In this document: in pieces, positions 27,193-35,964 of the stretch
Layout of the letters: each line of letters opens with the position of its first letter
Numbering within the stretch: the stretch's first letter is position 1
Source of the DNA: Spongiactinospora sp. TRM90649
GTDB taxonomy: Bacteria; Actinomycetota; Actinomycetes; Streptosporangiales; Streptosporangiaceae
Length of the DNA stretch: 64,000 bases
Assembly: GCF_029382225.1 (NCBI RefSeq)
Contig: NZ_JARLTC010000004.1
Location: 34,268 to 98,267, forward strand
Direction of reading: 5' to 3'
The notes under the pieces: model-generated
The model's input: only the letters and a program-made list of their open reading frames with translations
Database searches by the model: none
Told to the model about the DNA's origin: nothing
Position numbers and translations under genes: made by a program

Positions 27193-29340
27193 GTGAGGCG
27201 GACGATGCTCGCGGTGGTGGCGTTGCTCACCGTGCTGGGGGTGCCGGGCGCCGCGTGGGCGTCCGGCGGTCCTGTGCCGTCGCTGGCGGAGCACGGCGCG
27301 CAGGGCCCGGTCGTTGCCCTGATCGGCGTCCCCGGGCTGCGCTGGGAGGATCTCAGCGCGCGAGAGACCCCCAATCTTTGGCGTCTGGCGGGCCAGAGCG
27401 CGCTGGGCACCATGTCCATCCGCACCGTGGGCCCCGTCACCTGCCCCTACGACGGATGGCTGACGGTCTCGGCCGGGGTCCGCTCGGCGGTCGGCTACCG
27501 CTGCGGCCTGCCGCCGGTCCCGGAGGCGCGCGGAGCGGGCGCGGTGATCCCCGACTACGGCTATCTGCACCACGTCGCGGGCCAGCGGCACGCGGGCGCC
27601 CTGGGCGAGGCGCTGCGCGCGGCCGGGCGGTGCGCCACCGCGATCGGGCCGGGCGGCGCGCTGGCCCTGGCCGACCGCTCCGGCGCGGTCGGCGTCTACC
27701 TGCCCTCCGCCGACGGCCTCACCGCCGCCGCGCTGGCCCGCTGCCCGATCGTGGCCGCCGACGTGGACGACCTGGCCCGCGCGTACCTGGCGGGAGGGTC
27801 TATCGCGAGGGTGGCCGAGCCGCTCTCGGCGGGCGACCGCGCCGCCGCCGTCCGCCAGGCCGACGCCAAGGTGGGCACGGTGCTGGCCGCGCTCCCGCCG
27901 GCCGCCACCGTGCTGGTCGCGGGCCTGGCCGACCACGGGTCGATCCCGCACCTGCGGGCCGCCATGCTGCGCGCGCCGCAGGCCGCGGGCCGTACGCTGG
28001 GCAGCTCCTCGACTCACCTGGCCGATGTCACGATCATCCCGGACATCACCGCCACGCTGCTGCACGCCGCCGGGGTCGCGCCCCCGGCCAACGTGGTCGG
28101 CACGCCGCTGACGCCCGGCACGGGCACGACCGGCCCGGTAGCCGACGCCGCCGCCGCGTTCGAGGCCGACGACGCGGCCGGGCAGACCATCAGGAACACC
28201 CTGACCGGGTTCTTCTTCGGCCTGGCCGTGCTGCAACTCGTGTTCTACCTGGTGGCGTTCCTGCTGATGCGGCGCAGGCGGGCGCTGGTCAGGGTCCGCG
28301 TGGCCGCGCTCGCGCTGTCGTCGGTCCCGGTCGCCAGCCTGCTGGTCAACCTGGCGCCCTGGGGCGGCGCGTCGAACCCGCTCGCCGCGCACGTCGGCGT
28401 CATCGTCGCGATCGCCCTGCTGATCACCGCGGTGGCGCTGGCCGGGCCCTGGCGGCGCGCCCCGCTGGGCCCGCTCGCCGTGGTGGCCGGAGTCACCGGG
28501 CTGGCGCTGGCCGCCGACCTGCTCACCGGCACCACCCTGCAGCTCAACAGCGTGATGGGCTACACCTCGGTCGTCGGATCGCGTTACTACGGCCTGGGCA
28601 ACATCCCGTTCGCGCTGCTGGCCACGGGCATCCTGCTCACCTCCACCGTGGTCGCCCACCACCTGCTGAGCAGGGGCATGCGCGCGGCGGCGGTGGCCGC
28701 CGTGCTCGCGCTGGGCGGCGTGGCGATGATCCTCGGCGGCTGGCCGGGCATCGGCAGCGACTTCGGCGGCGTGATCGCCTTCCTGCCGGGCATCGCGGTG
28801 ACCGCCCTCATGATCGCGGGCAGGCGGGTCTCGCCGGTCAAGCTGGGCGCGTTCTGCGTGGCGGGCGGCGTCGTGGTGATGGCCATCGCCTTCCTGGACT
28901 CCCTGCGCCCGCCCGCCGCGCAGACCCACCTGGGCAGGTTCGTCGGGCAGGTGGTCAGCGGCGAGGCCGTCGAGGTGATCCTGCGCAAGCTGGCGGCGAT
29001 GATCGGCACCCTGGCCAACCCGATCCTGATGCCGATCCTGATCGGCGCCGCCGCCTTCCTGGTCTACGCGGTCCGCAACCCGGGCCAGGCCAGCGCGGGC
29101 GTGGTCACCGCCGCCTTCGAGCACTCCCCCGCCCTGCGCGCCGGTCTGGTCGGCACCCTGGTCAGCGGGGTCGTCGGCATGCTGGTCAACGACTCGGGCG
29201 CGGCGGTGCTCTCCATGGCGCTGGCGCTGGCCGTGCCGCTGGTGCTGGCGGCCGGGATCTCCGCGCTGCCCGGCGCGGGGCGCAGCCCCTCGTCCGACCC
29301 GGTGCTACCGGCCTCCGTGCCCACGCCCGGCCCCGCCTGA
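27193..29340 (+). CDS. Multi-pass membrane protein with N-terminal phosphatase/sulfatase-like domain
   Basis: The 715-residue protein starts at GTG 27193 with GGGGGA upstream. A signal sequence precedes an extracytoplasmic domain of about 300 residues. ALIGVPGLRWEDLSARETPNLWRL and, later, TVLVAGLADHG and DITATLLHAAGV resemble the alkaline-phosphatase/sulfatase fold. The metal ligands are not obvious, so activity is uncertain. From about residue 335 there are roughly ten membrane helices, with a loop MGYTSVVGSRYYGLGNIPFA typical of this actinobacterial family. The function is not known to me. It converges with the SDR gene and overlaps its end by 36 bp. Confidence 0.8.
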   Translation: MRRTMLAVVALLTVLGVPGAAWASGGPVPSLAEHGAQGPVVALIGVPGLRWEDLSARETPNLWRLAGQSALGTMSIRTVGPVTCPYDGWLTVSAGVRSAVGYRCGLPPVPEARGAGAVIPDYGYLHHVAGQRHAGALGEALRAAGRCATAIGPGGALALADRSGAVGVYLPSADGLTAAALARCPIVAADVDDLARAYLAGGSIARVAEPLSAGDRAAAVRQADAKVGTVLAALPPAATVLVAGLADHGSIPHLRAAMLRAPQAAGRTLGSSSTHLADVTIIPDITATLLHAAGVAPPANVVGTPLTPGTGTTGPVADAAAAFEADDAAGQTIRNTLTGFFFGLAVLQLVFYLVAFLLMRRRRALVRVRVAALALSSVPVASLLVNLAPWGGASNPLAAHVGVIVAIALLITAVALAGPWRRAPLGPLAVVAGVTGLALAADLLTGTTLQLNSVMGYTSVVGSRYYGLGNIPFALLATGILLTSTVVAHHLLSRGMRAAAVAAVLALGGVAMILGGWPGIGSDFGGVIAFLPGIAVTALMIAGRRVSPVKLGAFCVAGGVVVMAIAFLDSLRPPAAQTHLGRFVGQVVSGEAVEVILRKLAAMIGTLANPILMPILIGAAAFLVYAVRNPGQASAGVVTAAFEHSPALRAGLVGTLVSGVVGMLVNDSGAAVLSMALALAVPLVLAAGISALPGAGRSPSSDPVLPASVPTPGPA

Positions 29341-30102
29341 GCCCGCCAGGTAGTCCGCCCAGGTGATCGTGCCGGACGGCCGGGCGCCCGTGGTCAGGTG
29401 CCCGGCCCGGAAGGCGCGGCCCAGGCGTCCCGGCAGGCGCACGCGCAGCACCGGCCGCCTGACGCCACGGGCCCGCCGCCATGCGCCGAGCGTGGTGTCC
29501 ACGTCGAGCACCTCCGGCCCGCCGTACTCCCGGATCTCCCCGGCCGGTCCGTCCGCGACGAGCGACAGCAGGGCGCCCGCGACGTCGCGGACGTCGACCG
29601 GCTGGGCGGTGATGCCGGGGTCGGCGAGCAGGAAGGGCAGCCGGGCCATGCCGCGCAGCGCCTGGTCCACGAACTCGTGGAACTGCGTCACGCGCATGAT
29701 CGTCCAGGGCACCCCGCCCTGCCTGACCAGTTCCTCCGCCATGACCTTGGTGCGGAAGTAGCCCCACGGGACGCGGTCCACACCGACGATCGAGAGGTAG
29801 ACCAGGTGCCGGACCCCGCACTCGCGGGCGGCGGCCAGCAGCCGCCGCGTGCCGTCCAGTTCCACCCGGCCGGTGTAGCGGCCCTTGTAGGGGGCGGAGG
29901 CGAGGTGCACGATGGTGTCCGCGCCCGCCACGGCCGGCGCCACCCCCTCCCCCGTGGTCAGGTCGGCCGTGCGCCATTCGGCACCGGCCGAGGAGCGCGG
30001 GCGGCGGCTCATCGCGCGCACGGTCAGGCCGTCGCGGGGGAAGGCGTCGAGCAGGGCGGTGCCCAGGCGTCCGGTCGCTCCCGTCACCAGAATCGTTCTC
30101 AT
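29305..30102 (-). CDS. NAD(P)-dependent SDR-type epimerase/NmrA-like oxidoreductase
   Basis: The 265-residue protein starts at ATG 30102 (MRTILVTGATGRLGTALLDA) with the atypical-SDR dinucleotide motif TGATGRLG at residues 7-14. Further Rossmann elements are ADTIVHLASAP and VRHLVYLSIVG followed by YFRTKVMAEE, where Tyr and Lys are placed as in SDRs. The Pro/Asp-rich VDVRDVAGALL is typical of NAD(P)H-binding NmrA-like proteins. The substrate is unknown. It lies downstream of the HIT gene on the same strand. Confidence 0.85.
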   Translation of the reverse strand: MRTILVTGATGRLGTALLDAFPRDGLTVRAMSRRPRSSAGAEWRTADLTTGEGVAPAVAGADTIVHLASAPYKGRYTGRVELDGTRRLLAAARECGVRHLVYLSIVGVDRVPWGYFRTKVMAEELVRQGGVPWTIMRVTQFHEFVDQALRGMARLPFLLADPGITAQPVDVRDVAGALLSLVADGPAGEIREYGGPEVLDVDTTLGAWRRARGVRRPVLRVRLPGRLGRAFRAGHLTTGARPSGTITWADYLAGSGGAGRGHGGR

Positions 30103-30160
30103 GCCGGTGCGGACAACCCGCCGCCCCGGAATGTGACATCGCCCCGGCCGGACGAGGGAG

Positions 30161-30736
30161 TCAGGCGGTGTCTTCGTCCGAATGCCACGCCTGGGCGAGC
30201 AGTTCCCGGGTGTCGGCGAGCAGTTGGGGCAGCACCCTGGTGTGCCCGACCACCGGCATGAAGTTGGTGTCGCCGCCCCATCGGGGCACCACGTGCTGGT
30301 GCAGGTGGGCGGCGATGCCCGCGCCCGCCACGGCACCGAGGTTCATCCCGACGTTGAAGCCCTGCGCGCCGCCGGCCCTGCGCAGCGCGCCCAGCGCGCG
30401 CTGGGTGAACGCCGACAGCTCGGCGGTCTCCGCCGCGTCGAGGTCGGCGTAGTCGGAGACGTGGCGGTACGGGCACACCATCAGATGCCCGGAGTTGTAC
30501 GGGTAGAGGTTGAGCACGGCGTAGACCGCGGCGCCCCGGGCGACGATCAGCCCTTCGGCGTCGTCCAGCTTGGGGATCTCGCAGAACGGGCAGCCGTCGT
30601 CAGGGCCGCTTCCGGCGGGCTTGTTCTCACCCTTGATGTAGGCCATCCGGTGCGGGGTCCACAGCCGCTGGAAGTTGTCCGGGTCGCCCGCGCCTGCCTG
30701 CTCGATCGGGTCGCTGTCGTGCATGCCATGCAGCAT
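30161..30736 (-). CDS. HIT-family Ap4A phosphorylase-like protein
   Basis: The 191-residue protein (191 from ATG 30736, 187 from ATG 30724) matches the actinobacterial HIT proteins typified by Mycobacterium tuberculosis Rv2613c, a diadenosine tetraphosphate phosphorylase. It has QRLWTPHRMAYIKGE near the start, a zinc-type CPFCEIP, NLYPYNSGHLMVCPYRHV, and the histidine triad AAHLHQHVVPRWGGDTNF. It follows thrS by 32 bases, the standard order; pgsA, which normally comes next, has been displaced. Confidence 0.9.
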   Translation of the reverse strand: MLHGMHDSDPIEQAGAGDPDNFQRLWTPHRMAYIKGENKPAGSGPDDGCPFCEIPKLDDAEGLIVARGAAVYAVLNLYPYNSGHLMVCPYRHVSDYADLDAAETAELSAFTQRALGALRRAGGAQGFNVGMNLGAVAGAGIAAHLHQHVVPRWGGDTNFMPVVGHTRVLPQLLADTRELLAQAWHSDEDTA

Positions 30737-30768
30737 AGGGCGTGGCGGGGCAGGCGCGGGGCGGTGGG

Positions 30769-32742
30769 TCAGACCTGGACTCGGCGCGCGACGGCGTCGA
30801 CGATCTCCTCGACGGCATCGGCGACGGGTACCCCGTTCTTCTGCTCGCCGCTGCGGTAGCGGAAGGACACCGCTCCCGCCGTGACGTCGTCGTCACCGGC
30901 CAGCAGCATGAAGGGCACCTTGGCCTTCTGCGCGTTACGGATCTTCTTCTGCATCCGCTCGTCGCCCTCGTCGACCTCGACCCTGATGCCGCGCTCGGCG
31001 AGCCGCTCGGCGACCGCCTTCAGGTGCGGCACGTGGGCATCGGCGATCGGGATGCCGACCACCTGGACGGGGGCCAGCCACGGCGGCATGGCGCCCGCGT
31101 AGTGCTCCAGCAGGATCGCGAAGAAGCGCTCCACCGAGCCGAACAGCGCGCGGTGGATCATGTAGGGACGCCTGCGGGTGCCGTCGGCGGCCTGGTACTC
31201 CATGTCGAAGCGCTGCGGGAGCTGGAAGTCGACCTGGAGGGTGGAGAGCTGCCAGCGGCGGCCGATGGCGTCGCGGATGTGCACGTCGATCTTCGGGGCG
31301 TAGAACGCGCCCTCCCCCTCGGCCACCACGTACGGCACGCCGGACTTGTCCAGCGCGTGGTGCAGCGCCGCCGTCGCGTCGTCCCACTCGGCGGGGTCGC
31401 CGACGAACTTCTCCGGCCGGGTGGCCAGCTCCGCCTCGAACTCGGTCAGGCCGTAGTCGCGCAGCAGGTCGATGACGAACTGCAGCAGCGAGGCCAGCTC
31501 GTCGGCGAGCTGGTCGGGGGTGACGAAGATGTGCGCGTCGTCCTGGGTGAAGCCGCGCGCCCGGGTCAGGCCGTGCAGCACGCCGGACTTCTCGAAGCGG
31601 TAGACGGTGCCCAGCTCGAACATCCGCAGCGGCAGCTCCCGATACGACCGCCCGCGCGCCTTGAAGATCGTGATGTGGAACGGGCAGTTCATCGGCTTCG
31701 GGTAGTACTTGGCGCCCTCCATCTCCATGGGCGGGTACATGCCGTCGGCGTACCACTCCAGGTGACCGGAGGTCTCGAAGAGCGAGGACTTGGTGAGGTG
31801 CGGGCTGACCACGAACTCGTAGCCGGCCTCCTCGTGGCGCACCCGGGAGTACTCCTCCATCACCCGGCGCACCCGGCCGCCCTTGGGATGCCAGACGGCC
31901 AGCCCGCCGCCGATCTCGGACGGGAAGCTGAAGAGGTCGAGCTCGGTGCCGAGCTTGCGGTGGTCGCGCTTCTCGGCCTCGGCCAGCATGGTCAGGTAGG
32001 AGTCCTGTGCCTCGCGCGATTCCCAGGCGGTGCCGTAGATGCGCTGCAACTGCGGGTTCTTCTCGCTGCCCCGCCAGTAGGCGCCGCCGGTGCGCATCAG
32101 CTTGAAGGCCGGGATGACCCGGGTGGTGGGCAGGTGCGGGCCCCGGCAGAGGTCCTTCCAGCGCAGTTCGCCGGACTTGGCGTCGAGGTTGTCATAGATG
32201 GTGAGCCCGCCCGCGCCGACCTCGACGCTCGCGCCCTCACCGGCCTCGGCCGCGCCGCCCTTGAGCCCGATCAGCTCCAGCTTGTACGGCTCGCCCGCCA
32301 GCTCCTCGCGGGCCTCGTCGTCGCCGACCGGACGGCGCGCGAAGCGCTGCCCCTGCTTGACGATCTCGCGCATCCGCTTCTCGACGCGCTTGAGGTCGTC
32401 GGGGGTGAACGGCTGCGGCACGTCGAAGTCGTAGTAGAAGCCGTTCTCGACGGGCGGGCCGATGCCCAGCCTGGCCTCGGGGAACAGCTCCTGCACCGCC
32501 TGGGCCATGACGTGGGCGGTGGAGTGGCGCAGGATCGCCCGGCCGTCGGTGCTGTCGATGGCGACCGGCTCGATGGCCTCGCCGTCGGCGACCTCGGCGG
32601 CGAGGTCCTTCAGCTCGCCGTCGGCGCGGGCGGCGATGACCCTGATGCCGTCGGCCTCCAGGGCCGCGCCGTACGTCGTGCCCGCCGCCACCACTCGCTC
32701 GGTTCCGGCGAGGGTGATGCGAAGTTGCGCCACGGCAGACAC
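30769..32742 (-). CDS. thrS: Threonyl-tRNA synthetase
   Basis: This 657-residue class II enzyme charges tRNA-Thr. The start is GTG 32742 ([13 protein letters not shown]), preceded by AGGAG at five bases. An upstream in-frame ATG has no such site. Domains are TGS (residues 1-65), the editing region with [16 protein letters not shown], the catalytic core with [12 protein letters not shown] (zinc-binding Cys), [17 protein letters not shown] and [16 protein letters not shown] motif 2, and the anticodon domain with [15 protein letters not shown]. The gene follows the GH25 gene by 42 bases. Confidence 0.97.
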   Translation of the reverse strand: MSAVAQLRITLAGTERVVAAGTTYGAALEADGIRVIAARADGELKDLAAEVADGEAIEPVAIDSTDGRAILRHSTAHVMAQAVQELFPEARLGIGPPVENGFYYDFDVPQPFTPDDLKRVEKRMREIVKQGQRFARRPVGDDEAREELAGEPYKLELIGLKGGAAEAGEGASVEVGAGGLTIYDNLDAKSGELRWKDLCRGPHLPTTRVIPAFKLMRTGGAYWRGSEKNPQLQRIYGTAWESREAQDSYLTMLAEAEKRDHRKLGTELDLFSFPSEIGGGLAVWHPKGGRVRRVMEEYSRVRHEEAGYEFVVSPHLTKSSLFETSGHLEWYADGMYPPMEMEGAKYYPKPMNCPFHITIFKARGRSYRELPLRMFELGTVYRFEKSGVLHGLTRARGFTQDDAHIFVTPDQLADELASLLQFVIDLLRDYGLTEFEAELATRPEKFVGDPAEWDDATAALHHALDKSGVPYVVAEGEGAFYAPKIDVHIRDAIGRRWQLSTLQVDFQLPQRFDMEYQAADGTRRRPYMIHRALFGSVERFFAILLEHYAGAMPPWLAPVQVVGIPIADAHVPHLKAVAERLAERGIRVEVDEGDERMQKKIRNAQKAKVPFMLLAGDDDVTAGAVSFRYRSGEQKNGVPVADAVEEIVDAVARRVQV

Positions 32743-32784
32743 GGTTGCTCCTAGATCGCGTTGGACGACTGAGTACACCGCATG

Positions 32785-33381
32785 TTACCGGGGGCCGAGA
32801 CCGAGCGCGGTCAGCTCCCGCAGGCCGTCCGGGAACACGTTCAGGTCCAGCGGGCTGTGCGCGTACTGGTGGATCCGCCACGCGCGCCAGGGCGCGGGGA
32901 CCTCGGGATCGCCCGGCGGCCTGCCAGGGGAACTGATCCACAGCGGGTGCCCGCCGAGCCCGGCGCAGTTGCCCGCCAGCGCGAACGACGCGTAGGTGCG
33001 CACGAAGGGGCGCACCCCCGTGCGGCGCTCGACGGCCTCGCACCACGCCACGGCGAAGGCGGCGACCTCCGCCGGGGGCAGGCCGCCTGAGCTCTCCAGG
33101 TCGAGGGCGAGCAGGTCACCGGCGGCGAGCCCGCCCGCCGACTCGACGACCGCCAGGAAGTGCCCGGCCGCAGGCTCGGCGCCGGACTTCGGCCTGGCGA
33201 CGTGGTAGGCACCGCGGACCAGACCGTGCTCGCGCATGGCCGTCCAGTTCCGCCCGAACGACGCGTCGGTGACGGCGGCGCCCTCGCTCGCCCTGGCGAA
33301 CGCGAACGCGACCCCCGTCCCGGCGTGGGCGCCCCAGTCGGGCGCGCCCTGCCGGTCGGAGACGTCGATGCCGGTCAGCAT
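32785..33381 (-). CDS. GH25 lysozyme-like domain protein
   Basis: The 198-residue protein consists of one GH25 (Cellosyl-type muramidase) barrel. It starts MLTGIDVSDRQGAPDW with the conserved N-terminal Asp, then FAFARASEGAAVTD, GLVRGAYHVARP and the DxE pair in LLALDLESSGG. FVRTYASF and HPLWISSPGRP follow. GH25 enzymes cleave the peptidoglycan glycan strand. There is no signal peptide, which is unusual for an enzyme of this type, so export is unexplained. It follows the glycosyltransferase gene by 36 bases. Confidence 0.82.
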   Translation of the reverse strand: MLTGIDVSDRQGAPDWGAHAGTGVAFAFARASEGAAVTDASFGRNWTAMREHGLVRGAYHVARPKSGAEPAAGHFLAVVESAGGLAAGDLLALDLESSGGLPPAEVAAFAVAWCEAVERRTGVRPFVRTYASFALAGNCAGLGGHPLWISSPGRPPGDPEVPAPWRAWRIHQYAHSPLDLNVFPDGLRELTALGLGPR

Positions 33382-33417
33382 GCGGATCTCACCCCGTGGC
33401 AGGCCGGAGCGCCGCGG

Positions 33418-34584
33418 TCACCGCCGGGTTCGCGCCGCGCTCAGCTCGGAGAACAACGCCTCCCAGCGTGGCATGACCGAGGCAGGGGCGTAAGTGGTGA
33501 CCGTCTTGGCGGCCCGCGCCCCCATCCGTTCGCGCAGCCCGTGGTCCGCGATCACGGTCTTCAGCGCCTCCGCGAGTCCCTGGACGTCTTTCGGCGGGAC
33601 CAGCAGGCCCTCCTTGCCATGGGTGATGACGTCGGCGGGGCCGGTCGGGCAGTCGAAGCTGACGATAGGCAGCGCGTGCGACATGGCCTCGATCATCACC
33701 ATCGGCAGGCCCTCGAAACGGGAGCTGAGCACGAACACCGACGCCCTGGTCAGCTCGTCGTGGAAGTGCTCGGTCCGGCCCATCAGGAAGGCGTTGTTGT
33801 AGAGCCGCAGCCGTTCGATCTGGGCGCGCAGGCGGTCCTTCTTCGGGCCGGTGCCGAAGATCCGCAACTGCCAGTCGGGGTGTTCGCGCACGACCTCCTC
33901 CCACGCGGGGAGGAGCATGTCGAAGCCCTTCTGCGGGTAGAGCCGCCCGGCGGCCAGGACGATCTTGCCGGTGTGGTCGGAGTGCGGCTGGTCCAGGGAG
34001 TGGACCGAGTTGGGGACGCGTTCCACCCGCGCCCCCGGGATGGCCTCCTGGTACTCCTTGCGGTCGCCTTCGGTGAGCACCACCACCGCGTCGAACCTGT
34101 CGTAGAAGCGCAGCACCGCGGCGCGCACGGCGGGCCGGTGCGTGGACAGGTTCATGTGCTCCTGCGCGACCCGGACCACGTCGCGGTTCGCGTAGCGGGC
34201 GGACAGCAGGTTGAGCCCCGGCCGGGTGGTCACCAGCACGCCGTCGTCGAGCCCGGCGATCCAGCTCGCCGTGGCCCGCTCGACGGCGGGCGTGAAGTAG
34301 CGGGCGGCGAACTCGCCCCTGGGCACGGCCCCGCCGCGCAGCCTGCGCGCCACGCGGGCGGCCAGCGTGGGCTCCTGCACGCCCGCGCGCTGGTCGACCA
34401 GCGCCCACAGCCGCACCCGTTCGTCGATGGCGAACTGCGGGCGCTCGCGGCGGCGCACCACGCTGACCAACTCGACGTCGTGCCCGGCGGCGGCCATGGC
34501 GTTGGCCTGGGTGATCACCGTGCGGATGGTGCCGCCCATGCCGTACGCGTGCAGCAGCAGGTAGCGGATCTTCAGGCGGTTCAC
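33418..34584 (-). CDS. GT4-family glycosyltransferase
   Basis: The 388-residue GT-B protein starts at GTG 34584 (MNRLKIRYLLLHAYGMGGTI), overlapping the preceding gene by GTGA. It has AAGRLYPQKGFDMLLPAW, the donor-site segment FVLSSRFEGLPMVMIEAMSH with the EX7E pair, and CPTGPADVITHGKEGLLVPP. This sub-group resembles the TarM/GtrB-like or teichoic-acid-type enzymes of actinobacteria, but neither donor nor acceptor can be read from the sequence. It is coupled to the two sulfotransferase genes and the 150-residue gene. Confidence 0.88.
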   Translation of the reverse strand: MNRLKIRYLLLHAYGMGGTIRTVITQANAMAAAGHDVELVSVVRRRERPQFAIDERVRLWALVDQRAGVQEPTLAARVARRLRGGAVPRGEFAARYFTPAVERATASWIAGLDDGVLVTTRPGLNLLSARYANRDVVRVAQEHMNLSTHRPAVRAAVLRFYDRFDAVVVLTEGDRKEYQEAIPGARVERVPNSVHSLDQPHSDHTGKIVLAAGRLYPQKGFDMLLPAWEEVVREHPDWQLRIFGTGPKKDRLRAQIERLRLYNNAFLMGRTEHFHDELTRASVFVLSSRFEGLPMVMIEAMSHALPIVSFDCPTGPADVITHGKEGLLVPPKDVQGLAEALKTVIADHGLRERMGARAAKTVTTYAPASVMPRWEALFSELSAARTRR

Positions 34585-35033
34585 GGCACCCGCCCGTAGT
34601 CGATGGAGAGGTTCTCGTTCACCGTGTAGCGGGGACGGACCTCGACGGGCCCGGCCGCCGACTCGAAGGTCTGCGCGGGGTAGATCATGATCGTCGCCTT
34701 GTCCCGGATGTCGTCCAGCCGCCTTCCCACCCGCAGCCGGGTGTCGCCGGCGGTCAGGTGGACGTCCCACACCCCTTTCTCCGGGGACTCCGGCGCGGCC
34801 AGGCCGGAGATCGGCACGACGGCCTCGAAGTCGAGGCCGGACACCACGGCGGGCCACTCGGCCTTGGGGCCGCGCGGCTCGCGCAGGGTCAGCGTCACCC
34901 GCCACCCCTCCTGGGGCGCCTCGCCGGGCAGTCCGTGCAGCCGGCCGAGCACCCGGATGTCGCCCTCTTCCGGCCAGATCCGCTCCACCTCCGCGTGCGG
35001 GGCGGGCCCGGCCGGGCGGTCCTGCTCGATCAT
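34581..35033 (-). CDS. 150-residue protein of unknown function between sulfotransferase and glycosyltransferase
   Basis: I do not recognise a named family. The product starts at ATG 35033 (MIEQDRPAGPAPHAEVERIW) and overlaps both neighbours (ATGA and GTGA). It is predicted to be mostly beta-strand (WRVTLTLRE, GVWDVHLTAGDTRLRVG, VRPRYTVNENLSIDYG) with no signal peptide, membrane helix or Cys. The ending, PRYTVNENLSI, resembles C-terminal beta modules attached to some teichoic-acid or capsule glycosyltransferases. A carbohydrate-binding accessory role is an inference from context. Confidence 0.75.
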   Translation of the reverse strand: MIEQDRPAGPAPHAEVERIWPEEGDIRVLGRLHGLPGEAPQEGWRVTLTLREPRGPKAEWPAVVSGLDFEAVVPISGLAAPESPEKGVWDVHLTAGDTRLRVGRRLDDIRDKATIMIYPAQTFESAAGPVEVRPRYTVNENLSIDYGRVP

Positions 35034-35911
35034 GCGGCGTATCCCCAGGCCAGGCAGATGCCCTTGAGCGCGGCGGGAACCTCCTCGGGCGTGGGCAGTG
35101 CCCTGCCGGGCTGCACGGCGCCGGAACGGATCTTGTCCTTCCAGTCGCCGAGGCCCTTGACGTACTTCGTGCCCTCGCCGCCGTAGTCGAGCATCCCCGC
35201 CTCCCAGTCGAGGCCGAGGAACTCGCAGATGCGCCTGGTCTGCGCCTCGGGGTCGGCGGTGAGGTCTTCGTAGCGCACGGTCAGGCCGGTCAGCGCGGCG
35301 CGGGCGCGTTCCACCGCCTTCATGTAGCGCAGCGCGTCGGCGATCGCGGCGTCCTTGTCGCGGCGGTCCGGGCTCGCCTCGTGCCAGGACGTGGCGATCG
35401 ACACCGGATGGCGCAGCAGGAAGACGAACCTGGCCTTGGGCCAGCACGCCACGAGCCTTTTGTAGGCGAAGGCGTTGGCGGGGGTCTTGTCCACGACGAT
35501 CTTCTTACCGGACAACACGAGTTCCCGGTGCAGGACGCGGTCCCAGAGCAGGTGCTCCAGGTCGGCCTGGTTGTGGCCGAGGGCGTCCATCGCCTTCTCG
35601 GCGAGCGCGGTCCCGAATCCAACGGTCAGCCGCCGCACGTGCAGCTCGTGCGGGGCGTGGATCTGGCTGTGGCTGTTCAGGATCACGCGCAGCAGCGTGG
35701 ACCCCGACCTGACGGGCGACAGCAGGAACACCGGGTCGACCAGGCGGTCGTGTTCCGGGTCGGCGGGCGGACGGACCAGATCGTCGGCCGCGGCCGACGG
35801 CCGCTCCGAGAGGGTCGCCACGCGCTCGGGCGCGGTCGTGGTCTGGGCACGGCTGAAGCGGAATCCGGTCAGTCCACCGACGGTTTCGTTGACCTTGCGC
35901 TTCCAGTTCAT
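35030..35911 (-). CDS. PAPS-dependent sulfotransferase (copy 1)
   Basis: The 293-residue protein carries the 5'-phosphosulfate loop LLSPVRSGSTLLRVILNSHS and, later, ARFVFLLRHPVSIATSW, which gives the 3'-phosphate-binding Arg/Ser. LTVRYEDLTADPEAQTRRIC marks the C-terminal half. The start is taken at ATG 35911 (MNWKRKVNETVGG), by analogy with the paralogue; GTG 35956 is possible. It should transfer sulfate from PAPS to a hydroxyl of a sugar or small molecule in the cytosol. It has a paralogue immediately upstream. Confidence 0.88.
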   Translation of the reverse strand: MNWKRKVNETVGGLTGFRFSRAQTTTAPERVATLSERPSAAADDLVRPPADPEHDRLVDPVFLLSPVRSGSTLLRVILNSHSQIHAPHELHVRRLTVGFGTALAEKAMDALGHNQADLEHLLWDRVLHRELVLSGKKIVVDKTPANAFAYKRLVACWPKARFVFLLRHPVSIATSWHEASPDRRDKDAAIADALRYMKAVERARAALTGLTVRYEDLTADPEAQTRRICEFLGLDWEAGMLDYGGEGTKYVKGLGDWKDKIRSGAVQPGRALPTPEEVPAALKGICLAWGYAA

Positions 35912-35964
35912 GAACGGGGAGGTTAACAACGGATCCTGAGTATTGCCTGGGTACACCCAAGACG

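Noticed and set aside
25657..29340. One 1,227-residue open frame on the plus strand
   Set aside because: Its first half is a high-GC shadow of the GHL10 gene. Only the part from GTG 27193 has a ribosome site, signal peptide and membrane pattern.
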